64,000 bases of DNA from the NCBI RefSeq assembly GCF_031432425.1, contig NZ_JAVKPH010000016.1, positions 1 to 64,000 of the forward strand, read 5' to 3'. The position numbers and the translations under genes were made by a program. Source of the DNA: Ruixingdingia sedimenti (lineage in GTDB: Bacteria; Pseudomonadota; Alphaproteobacteria; Rhodobacterales; Rhodobacteraceae). The notes beneath the pieces were generated by a model that worked only from the letters and a program-made list of their open reading frames with translations, searched no databases and was not told where the DNA came from. Below, piece by piece: positions 32,109 to 40,852 of this stretch (the stretch's first letter is position 1; each line of letters begins with the position of its first letter).

Positions 32109-33095
32109 ATGCCCGCAAGGCGGCTGAGTGTTGTCGTGACGCGACGGTTGCCCGAGGTCGTCGAGACCCGGATGAAGGAATTGTTCGACGTCGATCTGCG
32201 CGACCCGGACGACCGCATGGGCAGGGACGATCTGGTGGCCGCGATGCAGCGCGCCGATGTGCTGGTGCCCTGCGTGACCGACATGATCGACGCGGGCATG
32301 CTGGCGCAGGCGGGCCAGCGGCTCAAGCTGATCGCGAACTATGGCGCGGGGGTGGATCATATCGACGTGGCCTCTGCCCGCCAGCGGGGGATTCTGGTCT
32401 CTAACACCCCCGGCGTGCTGACCGAGGACACCGCCGACATGACCATGGCGCTGATGCTCGCCGTGCTGCGCCGGATCCCCGAGGGGCTGGCGGAAATGCA
32501 GGCGGGCGAATGGCGGGGCTGGTCGCCGATGGCGCATCTGGGCCATCGCGTGGGCGGGCGGCGGCTCGGCATCCTCGGCATGGGGCGGATCGGGCAGGCG
32601 GTGGCGCGGCGGGCGCGTGCTTTCGGCATGCAGATCCACTACCACAACCGCCGCCGCGTGCATGCCGCGATCGAGCAGGAACTGGAGGCGACCTATTGGG
32701 AAAGCCTCGACCAGATGATCGCGCGGATGGACGTGATCTCGATCAACTGCCCGCATACGCCCTCGACCTTCCACCTGCTGAACGCGCGGCGGCTGCGGCT
32801 GCTGAAACCCACGGCGGTGATCGTGAACACCAGCCGCGGCGAGGTGATCGACGAGAACGCCCTGACCCGCGGCCTGCGCGCGGCCGAGATCGGCGGGGCG
32901 GGCCTTGACGTTTTCGAACATGGGGCCGAGATCAACCCCCGCCTGAGGGAGCTGCCGAATGTGGTTTTGCTGCCTCACATGGGGTCGGCCACGATCGAGG
33001 GGCGGGTCGAGATGGGGGAAAAGGTGATCCTCAACATCAAGACCTTCGCCGATGGCCACCGGCCGCCGGATCTGGTGGTGCCCGGGATGCTTTGA
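32109..33095 (+). CDS. D-2-hydroxyacid dehydrogenase (glyoxylate/hydroxypyruvate reductase type)
   Basis: The 328-residue NAD(P)-dependent enzyme has the Rossmann motif LGILGMGRIGQAVARRARAFG (shown in part), the catalytic arginine in VNTSRGEVIDE, the glutamate in GAGLDVFEHGAEIN and the histidine in LLPHMGSAT. These match the GhrB/D-glycerate dehydrogenase group, active on glyoxylate or hydroxypyruvate. The ATG at 32109 follows GGGAGGTG. Confidence 0.88.
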   Translation: MPARRLSVVVTRRLPEVVETRMKELFDVDLRDPDDRMGRDDLVAAMQRADVLVPCVTDMIDAGMLAQAGQRLKLIANYGAGVDHIDVASARQRGILVSNTPGVLTEDTADMTMALMLAVLRRIPEGLAEMQAGEWRGWSPMAHLGHRVGGRRLGILGMGRIGQAVARRARAFGMQIHYHNRRRVHAAIEQELEATYWESLDQMIARMDVISINCPHTPSTFHLLNARRLRLLKPTAVIVNTSRGEVIDENALTRGLRAAEIGGAGLDVFEHGAEINPRLRELPNVVLLPHMGSATIEGRVEMGEKVILNIKTFADGHRPPDLVVPGML

Positions 33096-33141
33096 CCGCG
33101 ATGCCCTGACGCCCGGCGGCGGTGCGGGCGGATGGGGCGGC

Positions 33142-33174
33142 GGCCTCCGGCGGGGATATTTGGGTCACGGTGAA
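33142..33174. repeat. GATATTT repeat, single-arm copy A3
   Basis: GGCCTCCGGCGGGGATATTT followed by GGGTCACGGTGAA matches the left arm of copy A4 for its first 22 bases, but no right arm follows. It lies in the 149-base gap between two rightward genes and is probably a decayed copy. Confidence 0.6.
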
Positions 33175-33244
33175 CCGCAGGCGTCGTGCCGCTTTGGCGC
33201 CGGCGCGATCCGTGGCAGGATGATGGGCGCAAGGAGGGCCCGCC

Positions 33245-33583
33245 ATGCTGCACATCACCCGCGATTTCCCCGGCCAGACCGTCATCACCACCTTCGAGAC
33301 CTCGCCCGGCCTGTGCGCCGACCTGCTGGACGCGCTGGTCGAGGCCTATGCGGATTTCATCCGCCACCAGCCCGGCTTCCTGTCGGCCGCGCTGCATGTG
33401 AACGACGCCCAGACCCGGATCGCCAACTATTCCCGCTGGCGCCGGCGCGAGGATTTCCAGGCCATGCTGCGCAGCCCCGAGATGCGGGTGCGCAACCGGC
33501 GGTTCATGGAGCTTTGTTCGCGCTTCGAGCCGGTGATGTACGAGGTGGCCGAGGTGGTGGGCGCGCCGGAAAGCGCGGGCTGA
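33245..33583 (+). CDS. Small antibiotic-biosynthesis-monooxygenase (ABM)-fold protein
   Basis: The 112-residue protein has the dimeric alpha/beta-barrel pattern: VITTFETSPG, a helix LLDALVEAYADFIRHQPGFLSAALHV, and NYSRWRRREDFQAML with the conserved tryptophan. ABM-fold proteins include quinol monooxygenases, haem-degrading enzymes and stress proteins; the activity is not indicated. No partner gene is adjacent. Confidence 0.7.
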   Translation: MLHITRDFPGQTVITTFETSPGLCADLLDALVEAYADFIRHQPGFLSAALHVNDAQTRIANYSRWRRREDFQAMLRSPEMRVRNRRFMELCSRFEPVMYEVAEVVGAPESAG

Positions 33584-33615
33584 CGAAGCCGCTTGCCGGT
33601 GTTGCGGCGCAGCAC

Positions 33616-34224
33616 TCAGAATGCGTCTTTCTTGGACTTGTTTTCGCCTGCCTTTACGGCAGCCAGGATGTCGGACCAGTTCGGTCCCTCATAGGTCATG
33701 ATCAGAACACCCTCGCCCCGGCGGATGCCCTTGATCTGTAGCCCGATGGTCGTGGCAGGGGCGCCGACATCCCAGACGGACATCCAGATACCGCATCCGT
33801 CATAGCCGAGGCACTGGTAGAACTCGTCCCGGTCTTTCCAGAGTTTCACCCCGGTCCGTTCCATGTTGTTCGAAGGCTTGCCGTATTTTTCGGTCAGAAT
33901 GGCTTTCAACTCGTCGTATTTCTCTTTCCCGCGGGATCCGTAGGCATCCCCTTCGATGGGAGTGGAGAACCAGATGACCCGGCCCATGCCGTGATCGGGG
34001 TCGACGGCCACAAGAAGAACGTCCGTATCCGGCGGCGTGACCGGCGCGCGTGTGGCGCGGAAGCTGCTGAGGCGGCCCCAGAGGGGTTCGGCACTCGGGA
34101 CGACTCCGAGCGCCTCCTGTACCTCTGCCGCAGAGGCGCCCCATGTCAGACCGAAGGGGGCAGCGACTTCCTGTGCATGGGCGGAGGTCACGAACAGGAA
34201 GGCGATGAGGGCGCGCAGGAACAT
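33616..34224 (-). CDS. Secreted protein of unknown function
   Basis: The 202-residue product has a clear signal peptide (FLRALIAFLFVTSAHA) and a mature part starting FGLTWGASAAEVQEALG, a motif met in small periplasmic proteins of unknown role. A possible disulfide pair lies in YQCLGYDGCGIW. The codon use is less GC-extreme than that of neighbours (several AAG/GAA/TTC-rich stretches), hinting at a different history. GGAG precedes the ATG. No function can be assigned. Confidence 0.65.
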   Translation of the reverse strand: MFLRALIAFLFVTSAHAQEVAAPFGLTWGASAAEVQEALGVVPSAEPLWGRLSSFRATRAPVTPPDTDVLLVAVDPDHGMGRVIWFSTPIEGDAYGSRGKEKYDELKAILTEKYGKPSNNMERTGVKLWKDRDEFYQCLGYDGCGIWMSVWDVGAPATTIGLQIKGIRRGEGVLIMTYEGPNWSDILAAVKAGENKSKKDAF

Positions 34225-34420
34225 GGTTTACTCCGGTACTTCGCCGCCAGTATCCATGGCCGGGGTTAACAGTCAATGAACGCCGGTTGCGGGATGCCGC
34301 GGGACGCTGTGGCGTGTCCCCGAGGGCGCAAGACCCCGCCCGGGGCGGTGCAATCGGCATCGCAGCGCGAGGGCGATAACCTTCGCCAGCCGCGGCAGCG
34401 GGGGCGGATGCCCATGCGCC

Positions 34421-36601
34421 CTAACGTTTCCGCCGTTTGTTGCCGCCCCTTTGCCCCGCGCGGCCGGCGGTCGAGCGGCCGGAGGATTTCACCGCATCCT
34501 CCACCGCCTCTTCCACCGCCGACTGGCGGGCGAGCGGGTCGTCGGCCACGGCAAGCTCCACCGCCTCCAGCCGCTTGATCTCGTCGCGCAGGTGGGCCGC
34601 TTCCTCGAATTCCAGGTTCTCGGCCGCCTTGCGCATATCCAACCTCAGCGCGTCCAGATGCGCCGCCAGATTGGCCCCGACCAGCGGTTTCCCGACCTTT
34701 GCGGTGACGCGCGACATGTCGGTGTCGCCCTGCCAGAGGCCGGCCAGAACATCCTCGACATTCTTCTTCACCGTTTCGGGGGTGATGCCGTGTTCGGTGT
34801 TGTAGGCGATCTGCTTTTCGCGCCGCCGGTTCGTTTCGCGCAGGGCGCGTTCCATGCTGCCGGTGATGCTGTCGGCATACATGATCACCCGGCCCTCGGC
34901 GTTGCGCGCGGCGCGCCCGATGGTCTGGATCAGCGAGGTTTCGGACCGCAGGAAGCCCTCCTTGTCCGCATCGAGGATCGCCACCAGCCCGCATTCGGGG
35001 ATGTCGAGCCCCTCGCGCAGCAGGTTGATGCCCACCAGCACGTCGAAGGCGCCGAGCCGCAGGTCGCGCAGGATCTCGATCCGTTCGATCGTGTCGATGT
35101 CGCTGTGCATGTAGCGCACGCGGATGCCCTGTTCGTGCAGGTATTCGGTCAGATCCTCCGCCATCCGCTTGGTCAGCGTGGTGCAGAGCGTGCGCAGCCC
35201 CCGCGCGGCGACGTGGCGCACCTCGTCCAGCAGGTCGTCGACCTGGGTGGTGACGGGGCGGATTTCGACCATGGGGTCCAGCAGGCCGGTGGGGCGGATC
35301 ACCTGTTCGGCAAAGACGCCGCCGGCCTGTTCCAGTTCCCATTTCGCGGGGGTGGCAGAGACGAACACCGATTGCGGGCGCATCGCGTCCCATTCCTCGA
35401 ACTTGAGGGGTCGGTTGTCCATGCACGATGGCAGGCGGAACCCGTGTTCGGCCAGCGTGAACTTGCGCCGGTAGTCGCCTTTGTACATGCCGCCGATCTG
35501 CGGCACGGTGACGTGGGATTCGTCGGCAAAGACGATGGCGTGGTCGGGGATGAACTCGAACAGCGTCGGCGGCGGCTCGCCCGGGGCGCGGCCCGTCAGG
35601 TAGCGCGAATAGTTCTCGATCCCGTTGCAGACGCCGGTCGCCTCGAGCATTTCCAGATCGAAGTTGGTGCGCTGTTCCAGCCGCTGCGCCTCCAAGAGCT
35701 TGCCTTCCTCGTTCAACTGCTTGAGGCGCTGGAACAGTTCCGCCTTGATGCCCTTGATCGCCTGTTGCAGCGTCGGGCGCGGGGTGACGTAGTGGCTGTT
35801 GGCATAGATGCGGATCTGCTGGAAGCTGTCGGTCTTCGCCCCCGTCAGCGGGTCGAATTCGGTAATGGATTCGAGTTCCTCGCCGAAGAAGGAAAACCGC
35901 CATGCGCGGTCTTCGAGGTGCGCGGGCCAGACTTCGACGACATCGCCGCGCACCCGGAACATGCCGCGGTGAAAAGCGGCCTCGTTGCGTTTGTACTGCT
36001 GCGCCACCAGTTCGCGGATGAATTCGCGCTGGTCGTAGAACCGGCCCACGGCAAGATCCTGGGTCATGGCCGAATAGGTCTCGACCGAGCCGATGCCGTA
36101 GATGCAGCTGACCGAGGCGACGATGATCACGTCGTCGCGTTCCAGAAGCGCCCGTGTGGCCGAGTGGCGCATCCGGTCGATCTGTTCGTTGATCTGGCTT
36201 TCCTTCTCGATATAGGTGTCGGTGCGCGCGACATAGGCCTCGGGCTGGTAGTAGTCGTAGTAGGATACGAAGTATTCGACCGCGTTGTCGGGGAAGAAGC
36301 CCTTGAATTCGCCGTAGAGTTGCGCCGCCAGCGTCTTGTTGGGCGCAAGGATGATGGCCGGGCGCTGCGTTTCCTCGATCACCTTGGCCATGGTGAAGGT
36401 CTTGCCGGTGCCGGTCGCGCCCAGAAGCACCTGGTTCTGTTCGCCCCCCCGCACGCCCGATGCCAGTTCGGCGATGGCCGTGGGCTGGTCGCCTGCGGGC
36501 TTGAAGGGCGTGTGCATGACGAAGGGCCGGCCGCCCTCCAGCTTGGGGCGCGTCAGCACGTCGGGGCGAAGCTGCGGGGCGTTGGTCGTGTTGTGGGGCA
36601 T
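34421..36601 (-). CDS. uvrB: Excinuclease ABC subunit B
   Basis: The 726-residue helicase-like repair protein loads UvrC at damaged DNA. Walker A GATGTGKT is near residue 60, the beta-hairpin YYDYYQPEAYV follows, then FADESHVTVPQIGGMYKGD, motif VI IQTIGRAARNAEGRVI and a C-terminal UVR domain (ENLEFEEAAHLRDEIKRLE) for UvrC binding. The tail after it is basic and low-complexity. It lies 45 bases downstream of two EamA transporter genes in the same direction. Confidence 0.97.
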   Translation of the reverse strand: MPHNTTNAPQLRPDVLTRPKLEGGRPFVMHTPFKPAGDQPTAIAELASGVRGGEQNQVLLGATGTGKTFTMAKVIEETQRPAIILAPNKTLAAQLYGEFKGFFPDNAVEYFVSYYDYYQPEAYVARTDTYIEKESQINEQIDRMRHSATRALLERDDVIIVASVSCIYGIGSVETYSAMTQDLAVGRFYDQREFIRELVAQQYKRNEAAFHRGMFRVRGDVVEVWPAHLEDRAWRFSFFGEELESITEFDPLTGAKTDSFQQIRIYANSHYVTPRPTLQQAIKGIKAELFQRLKQLNEEGKLLEAQRLEQRTNFDLEMLEATGVCNGIENYSRYLTGRAPGEPPPTLFEFIPDHAIVFADESHVTVPQIGGMYKGDYRRKFTLAEHGFRLPSCMDNRPLKFEEWDAMRPQSVFVSATPAKWELEQAGGVFAEQVIRPTGLLDPMVEIRPVTTQVDDLLDEVRHVAARGLRTLCTTLTKRMAEDLTEYLHEQGIRVRYMHSDIDTIERIEILRDLRLGAFDVLVGINLLREGLDIPECGLVAILDADKEGFLRSETSLIQTIGRAARNAEGRVIMYADSITGSMERALRETNRRREKQIAYNTEHGITPETVKKNVEDVLAGLWQGDTDMSRVTAKVGKPLVGANLAAHLDALRLDMRKAAENLEFEEAAHLRDEIKRLEAVELAVADDPLARQSAVEEAVEDAVKSSGRSTAGRAGQRGGNKRRKR

Positions 36602-36646
36602 GGCGATTCCTCTGGCCCCAGAAGGATGGGGGTTGCGGCGGCAGGT

Positions 36647-37516
36647 TCAAGGGCGCCGGCGCCTGCCGAGCAACGCGGTGGTCAATCCCGCCGCGACGAC
36701 CACCGCCGCCCCGGCAAAGACGTTGAGCCCGGGACGTTCGTGGAACACGCCGATGCCGATCACGATGCCGAACACCAGTTGCAGATAGGTGAAGGGCTGG
36801 ATCGCGTTCGGCGGCGCCGCGGCGTAGGACCGGATCATCAGCCAGTGCCCGGCGATGGTGGTGCAGCAGAGAACGCCCATCCATCCCCAGTCGGGCGCCG
36901 ACATCGGCTCCATGAACCAGATCCCCGCCAGCGTCATGGTGATCCCGCCGCCCATGCCGGTCCAGAAGAACGATATCGTCTGGCTGTCGCGGCGCGATAC
37001 GATCCGGGTCAGGATGACATAGACTGCGGTGCAGCATGCCGCCGTCAGCGGCAGCAGCGCGGCCGGCGCAAAGACGCCCATGCCGGGTTGCAGGATGACC
37101 AGCACGCCGACGAACCCCGCGGCGACCCCCGCCCAGATCACCGGCGTCGCCCGTTCGCCCAGGATCGGGCCGGACAGGGCGACGACGATCAGCGGCGTGC
37201 TCATCAGCAGGGCATGCGTTTCGATCAGGCCCAGAAGGACGAAGCCCTGCACCGCGATGCAGGTCGCCAGCACCAGCACCGCGCCGCGCAGGAATTGCAG
37301 CACCGGATAGGCGCAGCGCACGGCCGCGCGCAGCCCGCCCGGCTGGCGCGCCGTCAGCGCGGTGACGAAGGCGGCAAAGCCCCAGTAGCGCAGCATCATC
37401 ACCATGATGACGTTGTATTCGCTGGCCAGATGGCGCGAGATGCCGTCCTGCGTGGCAAAGATGAAGGTGGCGCAGACCATGAACAGGATGCCATGGCGCA
37501 GGTTCTGTTCGGTCAT
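36647..37516 (-). CDS. EamA/DMT-family transporter, copy 2
   Basis: The 289-residue protein has ten membrane segments in two EamA repeats. It opens MTEQNLRHGILFMVCATFIFATQDGISRHL (shown in part) and shares long stretches with the gene three bases upstream, including QPGGL, VLLGLIETH, LSGPILGER, VILQPGM and SFFWTG. The two are a tandem duplication. Family members export or import small metabolites; the substrate is unknown. Confidence 0.82.
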   Translation of the reverse strand: MTEQNLRHGILFMVCATFIFATQDGISRHLASEYNVIMVMMLRYWGFAAFVTALTARQPGGLRAAVRCAYPVLQFLRGAVLVLATCIAVQGFVLLGLIETHALLMSTPLIVVALSGPILGERATPVIWAGVAAGFVGVLVILQPGMGVFAPAALLPLTAACCTAVYVILTRIVSRRDSQTISFFWTGMGGGITMTLAGIWFMEPMSAPDWGWMGVLCCTTIAGHWLMIRSYAAAPPNAIQPFTYLQLVFGIVIGIGVFHERPGLNVFAGAAVVVAAGLTTALLGRRRRP

Positions 37517-37519
37517 CCT

Positions 37520-38398
37520 CTACCCCCGCCGGGACTGGAGCTTGCGCGTGCGCAGCAGGGTGAAAAGGCCCGCGCCGACCACCACCAGCGCGCCGATGGC
37601 GACATTGGGGGCGATGGTTTCGCCGAACACGGTGGTGCCGAGGATGGCGATGAACACCAGTTGCAGGAAGGAAAAGGGCTGCACGGCGCTGGCCTCCGCC
37701 ACTTCGTAGGCGCGGATCAGCAGCCAGTGGCCCAGCACCGCGCTGCAACACAGCACCGCCATCCAGCCCCAGTCCCGCGGCGCCATCGGTTCCCAGAACC
37801 ACATGCCGATCACCGTGGCGGTGATGGCGCCGGAAACCCCGGTCCAGAAAAAGCTGACCTGCGCGCTGTCGCCGCGCGCGACATAGCGGGTCAGCAGGCC
37901 GTAAAGCGCGAACAGCAGCGCCGCCAGCAGGGGGAAGATCGCGGCGGGCGAGAACACCCGCATCCCCGGTTGCAGGATGATCAGCACGCCGGCGAAACCG
38001 ATCGCGATCGCCGTCCAGCGCCGCCAGCCGACCCGCTCGCCCAGGATCGGCCCCGACAGCGCGGCGACGAGAAGGGGATAGCAGGTGAAGATCGAATGCG
38101 TCTCGATCAGCCCCAGAAGGACGAAGCCCATGACCACCACGCCGACCTCTGTCACCACCACGATCCCGCGCAGCCATTGCAGCACCGGATAGCGCGGCCG
38201 CAGGGCGGCGTGCAGGCCCCCGGGCTGGCGCGCGGTCAGCGCCACGACGAACAGCGCGAAGAACCAGAAGCGGATCATCACCACCATGAAGACGTTGTAT
38301 TCCTCGACCAGATGGCGCGAGAGGCCGTCCTGCATGGCGAAGATGAAGGTGGTGGCGATCATCAGCAGAATGCCGAGGCGGGTGTTCTGGCGGGTCAT
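37520..38398 (-). CDS. EamA/DMT-family transporter, copy 1
   Basis: The 292-residue ten-segment protein is the first of the tandem pair. Its ATG overlaps the mnmD stop as ATGA, so it is translated with mnmD, and the second copy follows three bases after its stop. Segments such as MQDGLSRHL, TARQPGGL, VLLGLIETHSIF and LILQPGMRVFSPA align with copy 2. The substrate is unknown. Confidence 0.83.
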   Translation of the reverse strand: MTRQNTRLGILLMIATTFIFAMQDGLSRHLVEEYNVFMVVMIRFWFFALFVVALTARQPGGLHAALRPRYPVLQWLRGIVVVTEVGVVVMGFVLLGLIETHSIFTCYPLLVAALSGPILGERVGWRRWTAIAIGFAGVLIILQPGMRVFSPAAIFPLLAALLFALYGLLTRYVARGDSAQVSFFWTGVSGAITATVIGMWFWEPMAPRDWGWMAVLCCSAVLGHWLLIRAYEVAEASAVQPFSFLQLVFIAILGTTVFGETIAPNVAIGALVVVGAGLFTLLRTRKLQSRRG

Positions 38399-39087
38399 GT
38401 CGGGTCCAGGATGCCGCGCGTCATGTGGCGCTTGCTGCCGAAGCCGGGCGCGCGGGTGACGGCAAAGCCCGCGGCCTGCAACGCCCGGCGGACATGGCCC
38501 GCGGCGGTATAGGTGGCGAGCGTGCCGCCCGGCGCGGTGTGGCGGGCGACCTCGGCCAGCAGCGCCTCGCCCCAAAGTTCGGGGTTCTTGGCGGGGGAAA
38601 AGCCGTCGAGGAACCAGGCATCCGCCCGCCCCCCCCACGCCGGCAGGCGGGTGCGGGCGTCGCCCAACAGGATCTCGGCCGTGATCCCGGGCAGGTCGAT
38701 GGCGATGCGGCCGGCGGGGGCCACGGGCCATTGCGCCGCCAGCATCGCCGCCGTCCCGGCCAGTACCGGGAAGGCCGACAGCGCGCGGGCGATGGCGGGG
38801 GCGGGCAGGGGGAAGGCCTCGAAACTGGTGTAGCGCAGGCGGCCGGGGCGGCCGGTGGCGGCCCATGCGGCCTGCACCGCCAGCAGGTTGAGCCCGGTGC
38901 CGAAGCCCAGTTCCGCCACCGCGAACCCGTCGCGGAACCGTTCGGGCAGGCCGTTTCCGGCCAGGAACACATGGCGCGTTTCGGCAAGCCCGCCTTGCAG
39001 CGAGAAATACGGGTCGTCGAACCGCCGCGCCACCGGGATCACCGTGTCGCGCCAGTCGAGGTCGGGGCTCTGGCAGGGAATGGGCAT
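38395..39087 (-). CDS. mnmD: tRNA 5-methylaminomethyl-2-thiouridine methyltransferase (MnmD, MnmC methylase half)
   Basis: The 230-residue SAM methyltransferase shows the MnmD/DUF752 signature: LDWRD, RFDDPYFSLQGGLAETRHVFLAGN (shown in part), VAELGFGTGLNLLA, YTSFEAFPL, LLGDARTRLP and AWFLDGFSPAKNPELW. It adds the methyl group that completes mnm5s2U34 in tRNA. An ATG at 39117 is an alternative start. The gene is divergent from the FAD oxidoreductase at 39135; the two halves are fused as MnmC in enterobacteria. Confidence 0.88.
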   Translation of the reverse strand: MPIPCQSPDLDWRDTVIPVARRFDDPYFSLQGGLAETRHVFLAGNGLPERFRDGFAVAELGFGTGLNLLAVQAAWAATGRPGRLRYTSFEAFPLPAPAIARALSAFPVLAGTAAMLAAQWPVAPAGRIAIDLPGITAEILLGDARTRLPAWGGRADAWFLDGFSPAKNPELWGEALLAEVARHTAPGGTLATYTAAGHVRRALQAAGFAVTRAPGFGSKRHMTRGILDPT

Positions 39088-39134
39088 CTGGAATAGGTCT
39101 GATTCGGGCGCGATCATGGGCGAGGGGACGGGGA

Positions 39135-40145
39135 ATGGCAACGCCGGATCTGACGGTGATGGGGGCGGGCGTGTTCGGCCTGTCGGTGGCCTGGGCGGCG
39201 GCGCGGCGGGGTGCACGGGTGCGGGTGATCGACCCGCATGACCCGGGGGCGGGGGCGAGCGGCGGCCTCGTCGGCGCGCTGGCCCCGCATGTGCCCGAAC
39301 AGTGGAACGAAAAGAAGCAGTTTCAACTGGAAAGCCTGCTGATGGCGGCGGGTTGGTGGGCCGGGGTCGCGGCGGCGGGGGGCGTCGATCCCGGCCATGC
39401 CCGGGTGGGGCGGTGGCAGCCGCTGGCCGATGCCCGGGCGGTCGAACAGGCGCGGGCGCGGGCCGCGGGGGCGGCGGCGCTGTGGCGGGGGGCGGCGGAC
39501 TGGCGTGTGGTTCCGGCGGCGCAGGGCGGTTGGGCGCCGCCCGCCCCCTCGGGCTGGATGGTCGAGGATACGCTGTCGGCGCGGCTCAGCCCCCGGCGGG
39601 GCGTGGCGGCGCTGGTCGCGGCGATCCGCGCGCGGGGGGGCGAAGTGCTGGCCGACGGCGCGGCGGCGGGCCCGGTGGTCTGGGCGACCGGGGCGGCGGG
39701 GCTGCGCGCGATGGGCGCGGGCGACGGGGTGAAGGGGCAGGCGCTGGCGCTGCGCCTCAACGCCGCGGACCGGCCGCAGATCTATGCGGATGGCCTGCAT
39801 ATCGTGCCCCATGCCGACGGGACGGTGGCGATCGGATCCACCAGCGAGCGGGTCTATGACGCGCCCGACACGGTGGACGGGCAACTCGACGCGCTGCATG
39901 CCCGGGCGGTGGCGCTGCTGCCCTGCCTCGCCGGTGCGCCGGTCGTCGCGCGTTGGGCGGGCGAACGGCCCCGCGCGAAAAGCCGCGCGCCGCTCTTGGG
40001 TCCATGGCCGGGCCGGGCGGGGCATTTCGTCGCCAACGGCGGCTTCAAGATCGGCTTCGGCGTGGCGCCGAAGGTGGGCGAGGTCATGGCCGATCTGGTG
40101 CTGGACGGGCGCGATGCGATCCCCGAAGGGTTCCGCACGGGGTAG
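39135..40145 (+). CDS. FAD-dependent oxidoreductase (DAO family), likely MnmC oxidase half
   Basis: The 336-residue flavoprotein has the dinucleotide motif VMGAGVFGLSVAWAAARRGA at the N-terminus and the DAO-family C-terminal RAKSRAPLLGP ... NGGFKIGFGVAP pattern. It lies head to head with mnmD, separated by under 50 bases. This supports a role in removing the carboxymethyl group from cmnm5s2U34 before MnmD acts. Glycine or amino-acid oxidase activity is the alternative. The start follows a GAGGGGA-type site. Confidence 0.72.
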   Translation: MATPDLTVMGAGVFGLSVAWAAARRGARVRVIDPHDPGAGASGGLVGALAPHVPEQWNEKKQFQLESLLMAAGWWAGVAAAGGVDPGHARVGRWQPLADARAVEQARARAAGAAALWRGAADWRVVPAAQGGWAPPAPSGWMVEDTLSARLSPRRGVAALVAAIRARGGEVLADGAAAGPVVWATGAAGLRAMGAGDGVKGQALALRLNAADRPQIYADGLHIVPHADGTVAIGSTSERVYDAPDTVDGQLDALHARAVALLPCLAGAPVVARWAGERPRAKSRAPLLGPWPGRAGHFVANGGFKIGFGVAPKVGEVMADLVLDGRDAIPEGFRTG

Positions 40146-40195
40146 GGGGCCTGTTGCGCCTCTTCCCGGCGACGGGCCGATTGGAGAGTGCGGGG

Positions 40196-40280
40196 GCCTC
40201 CGGCGGGGATATTTGGATCCAGCCTGAAGATCAGCCGCGCCTCTCTTCATTTTCTGTCCAGAAATATCCCCGCCGGAGGC
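40196..40280. repeat. GATATTT hairpin repeat, copy A4
   Basis: GCCTCCGGCGGGGATATTT (40196-40214) pairs perfectly over 19 bases with AAATATCCCCGCCGGAGGC (40262-40280). The inner part contains CAGCCTGAAG and CTTCATTTTCTGTCC. It lies between the convergent 3' ends of the FAD oxidoreductase gene and the tRNA-Gly array, as expected of a two-way transcription stop. The rest of the gap 40146-40379 shows nothing. Confidence 0.8.
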
Positions 40281-40379
40281 GCATCTATCCGTCCGGCCGA
40301 CCGCCCGAAAAAAGGCGCTGCGCCCGTGGGCCGGGGTTCACCCCGGCACGGCCGGAAGCTGGTCCATTACATGGAAGAT

Positions 40380-40454
40380 TGGAGCGGGCGATGAGATTCG
40401 AACTCACGACCCTAACCTTGGCAAGGTTATGCTCTACCCCTGAGCTACGCCCGC
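40380..40454 (-). tRNA. tRNA-Gly(GCC), copy 4 of the array in transcription order
   Basis: A complete 75-base cloverleaf with acceptor stem GCGGGCG/CGCCCGC, anticodon loop CTTGCCAAG giving GCC, TTCGAAT T-loop, discriminator T and encoded CCA (40382-40380). It is identical to the three upstream copies and is the last one transcribed. Confidence 0.97.
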
Positions 40455-40486
40455 GCTCCGGATGCCCGTGGCATCGTTGACCGTAT

Positions 40487-40561
40487 TGGAGCGGGCGATG
40501 AGATTCGAACTCACGACCCTAACCTTGGCAAGGTTATGCTCTACCCCTGAGCTACGCCCGC
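40487..40561 (-). tRNA. tRNA-Gly(GCC), copy 3
   Basis: Identical to its neighbours over all 75 bases, with encoded CCA. The 32-base spacer that follows in the array is also identical, so the repeat unit is 107 bp. Confidence 0.97.
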
Positions 40562-40593
40562 GCTCCGGATGCCCGTGGCATCGTTGACCGTAT

Positions 40594-40668
40594 TGGAGCG
40601 GGCGATGAGATTCGAACTCACGACCCTAACCTTGGCAAGGTTATGCTCTACCCCTGAGCTACGCCCGC
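40594..40668 (-). tRNA. tRNA-Gly(GCC), copy 2
   Basis: The same 75-base tRNA, anticodon GCC, with encoded CCA, in register with the 107-bp tandem repeat. Confidence 0.97.
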
Positions 40669-40700
40669 GCTCCGGATGCCCGTGGCATCGTTGACCGTAT

Positions 40701-40775
40701 TGGAGCGGGCGATGAGATTCGAACTCACGACCCTAACCTTGGCAAGGTTATGCTCTACCCCTGAGCTACGCCCGC
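40701..40775 (-). tRNA. tRNA-Gly(GCC), copy 1 (promoter-proximal)
   Basis: The same 75-base tRNA. The sequence upstream (40776 onward on the minus strand) differs from the internal spacers and should hold the promoter of the array, though no strong -35/-10 pair is obvious there. Confidence 0.97.
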
Positions 40776-40852
40776 GCCCCTTACGGTAGCGGGGATGTAG
40801 CCAAGCGCGGGGCGACATGCAAGGGCAAAAAACGCGGCCCCGTGCCGGCCCG

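Noticed and set aside
36602..36646. A LexA/SOS box before uvrB
   Set aside because: I found no GTTC-N7-GTTC spacing in the short gap; uvrB appears to be transcribed from upstream genes.
34451..38512. A 1353-codon open frame on the plus strand and a 1303-codon frame on the minus strand across uvrB and the EamA genes
   Set aside because: Both are composed of Arg/Ala/Gly/His/Gln-rich low-complexity protein antisense or out of frame to clear uvrB and transporter genes. They arise from the high third-position GC.
40380..40775. CRISPR array suggested by the regular 107-bp repeat
   Set aside because: Each unit is a complete tRNA-Gly gene and the spacers are identical.
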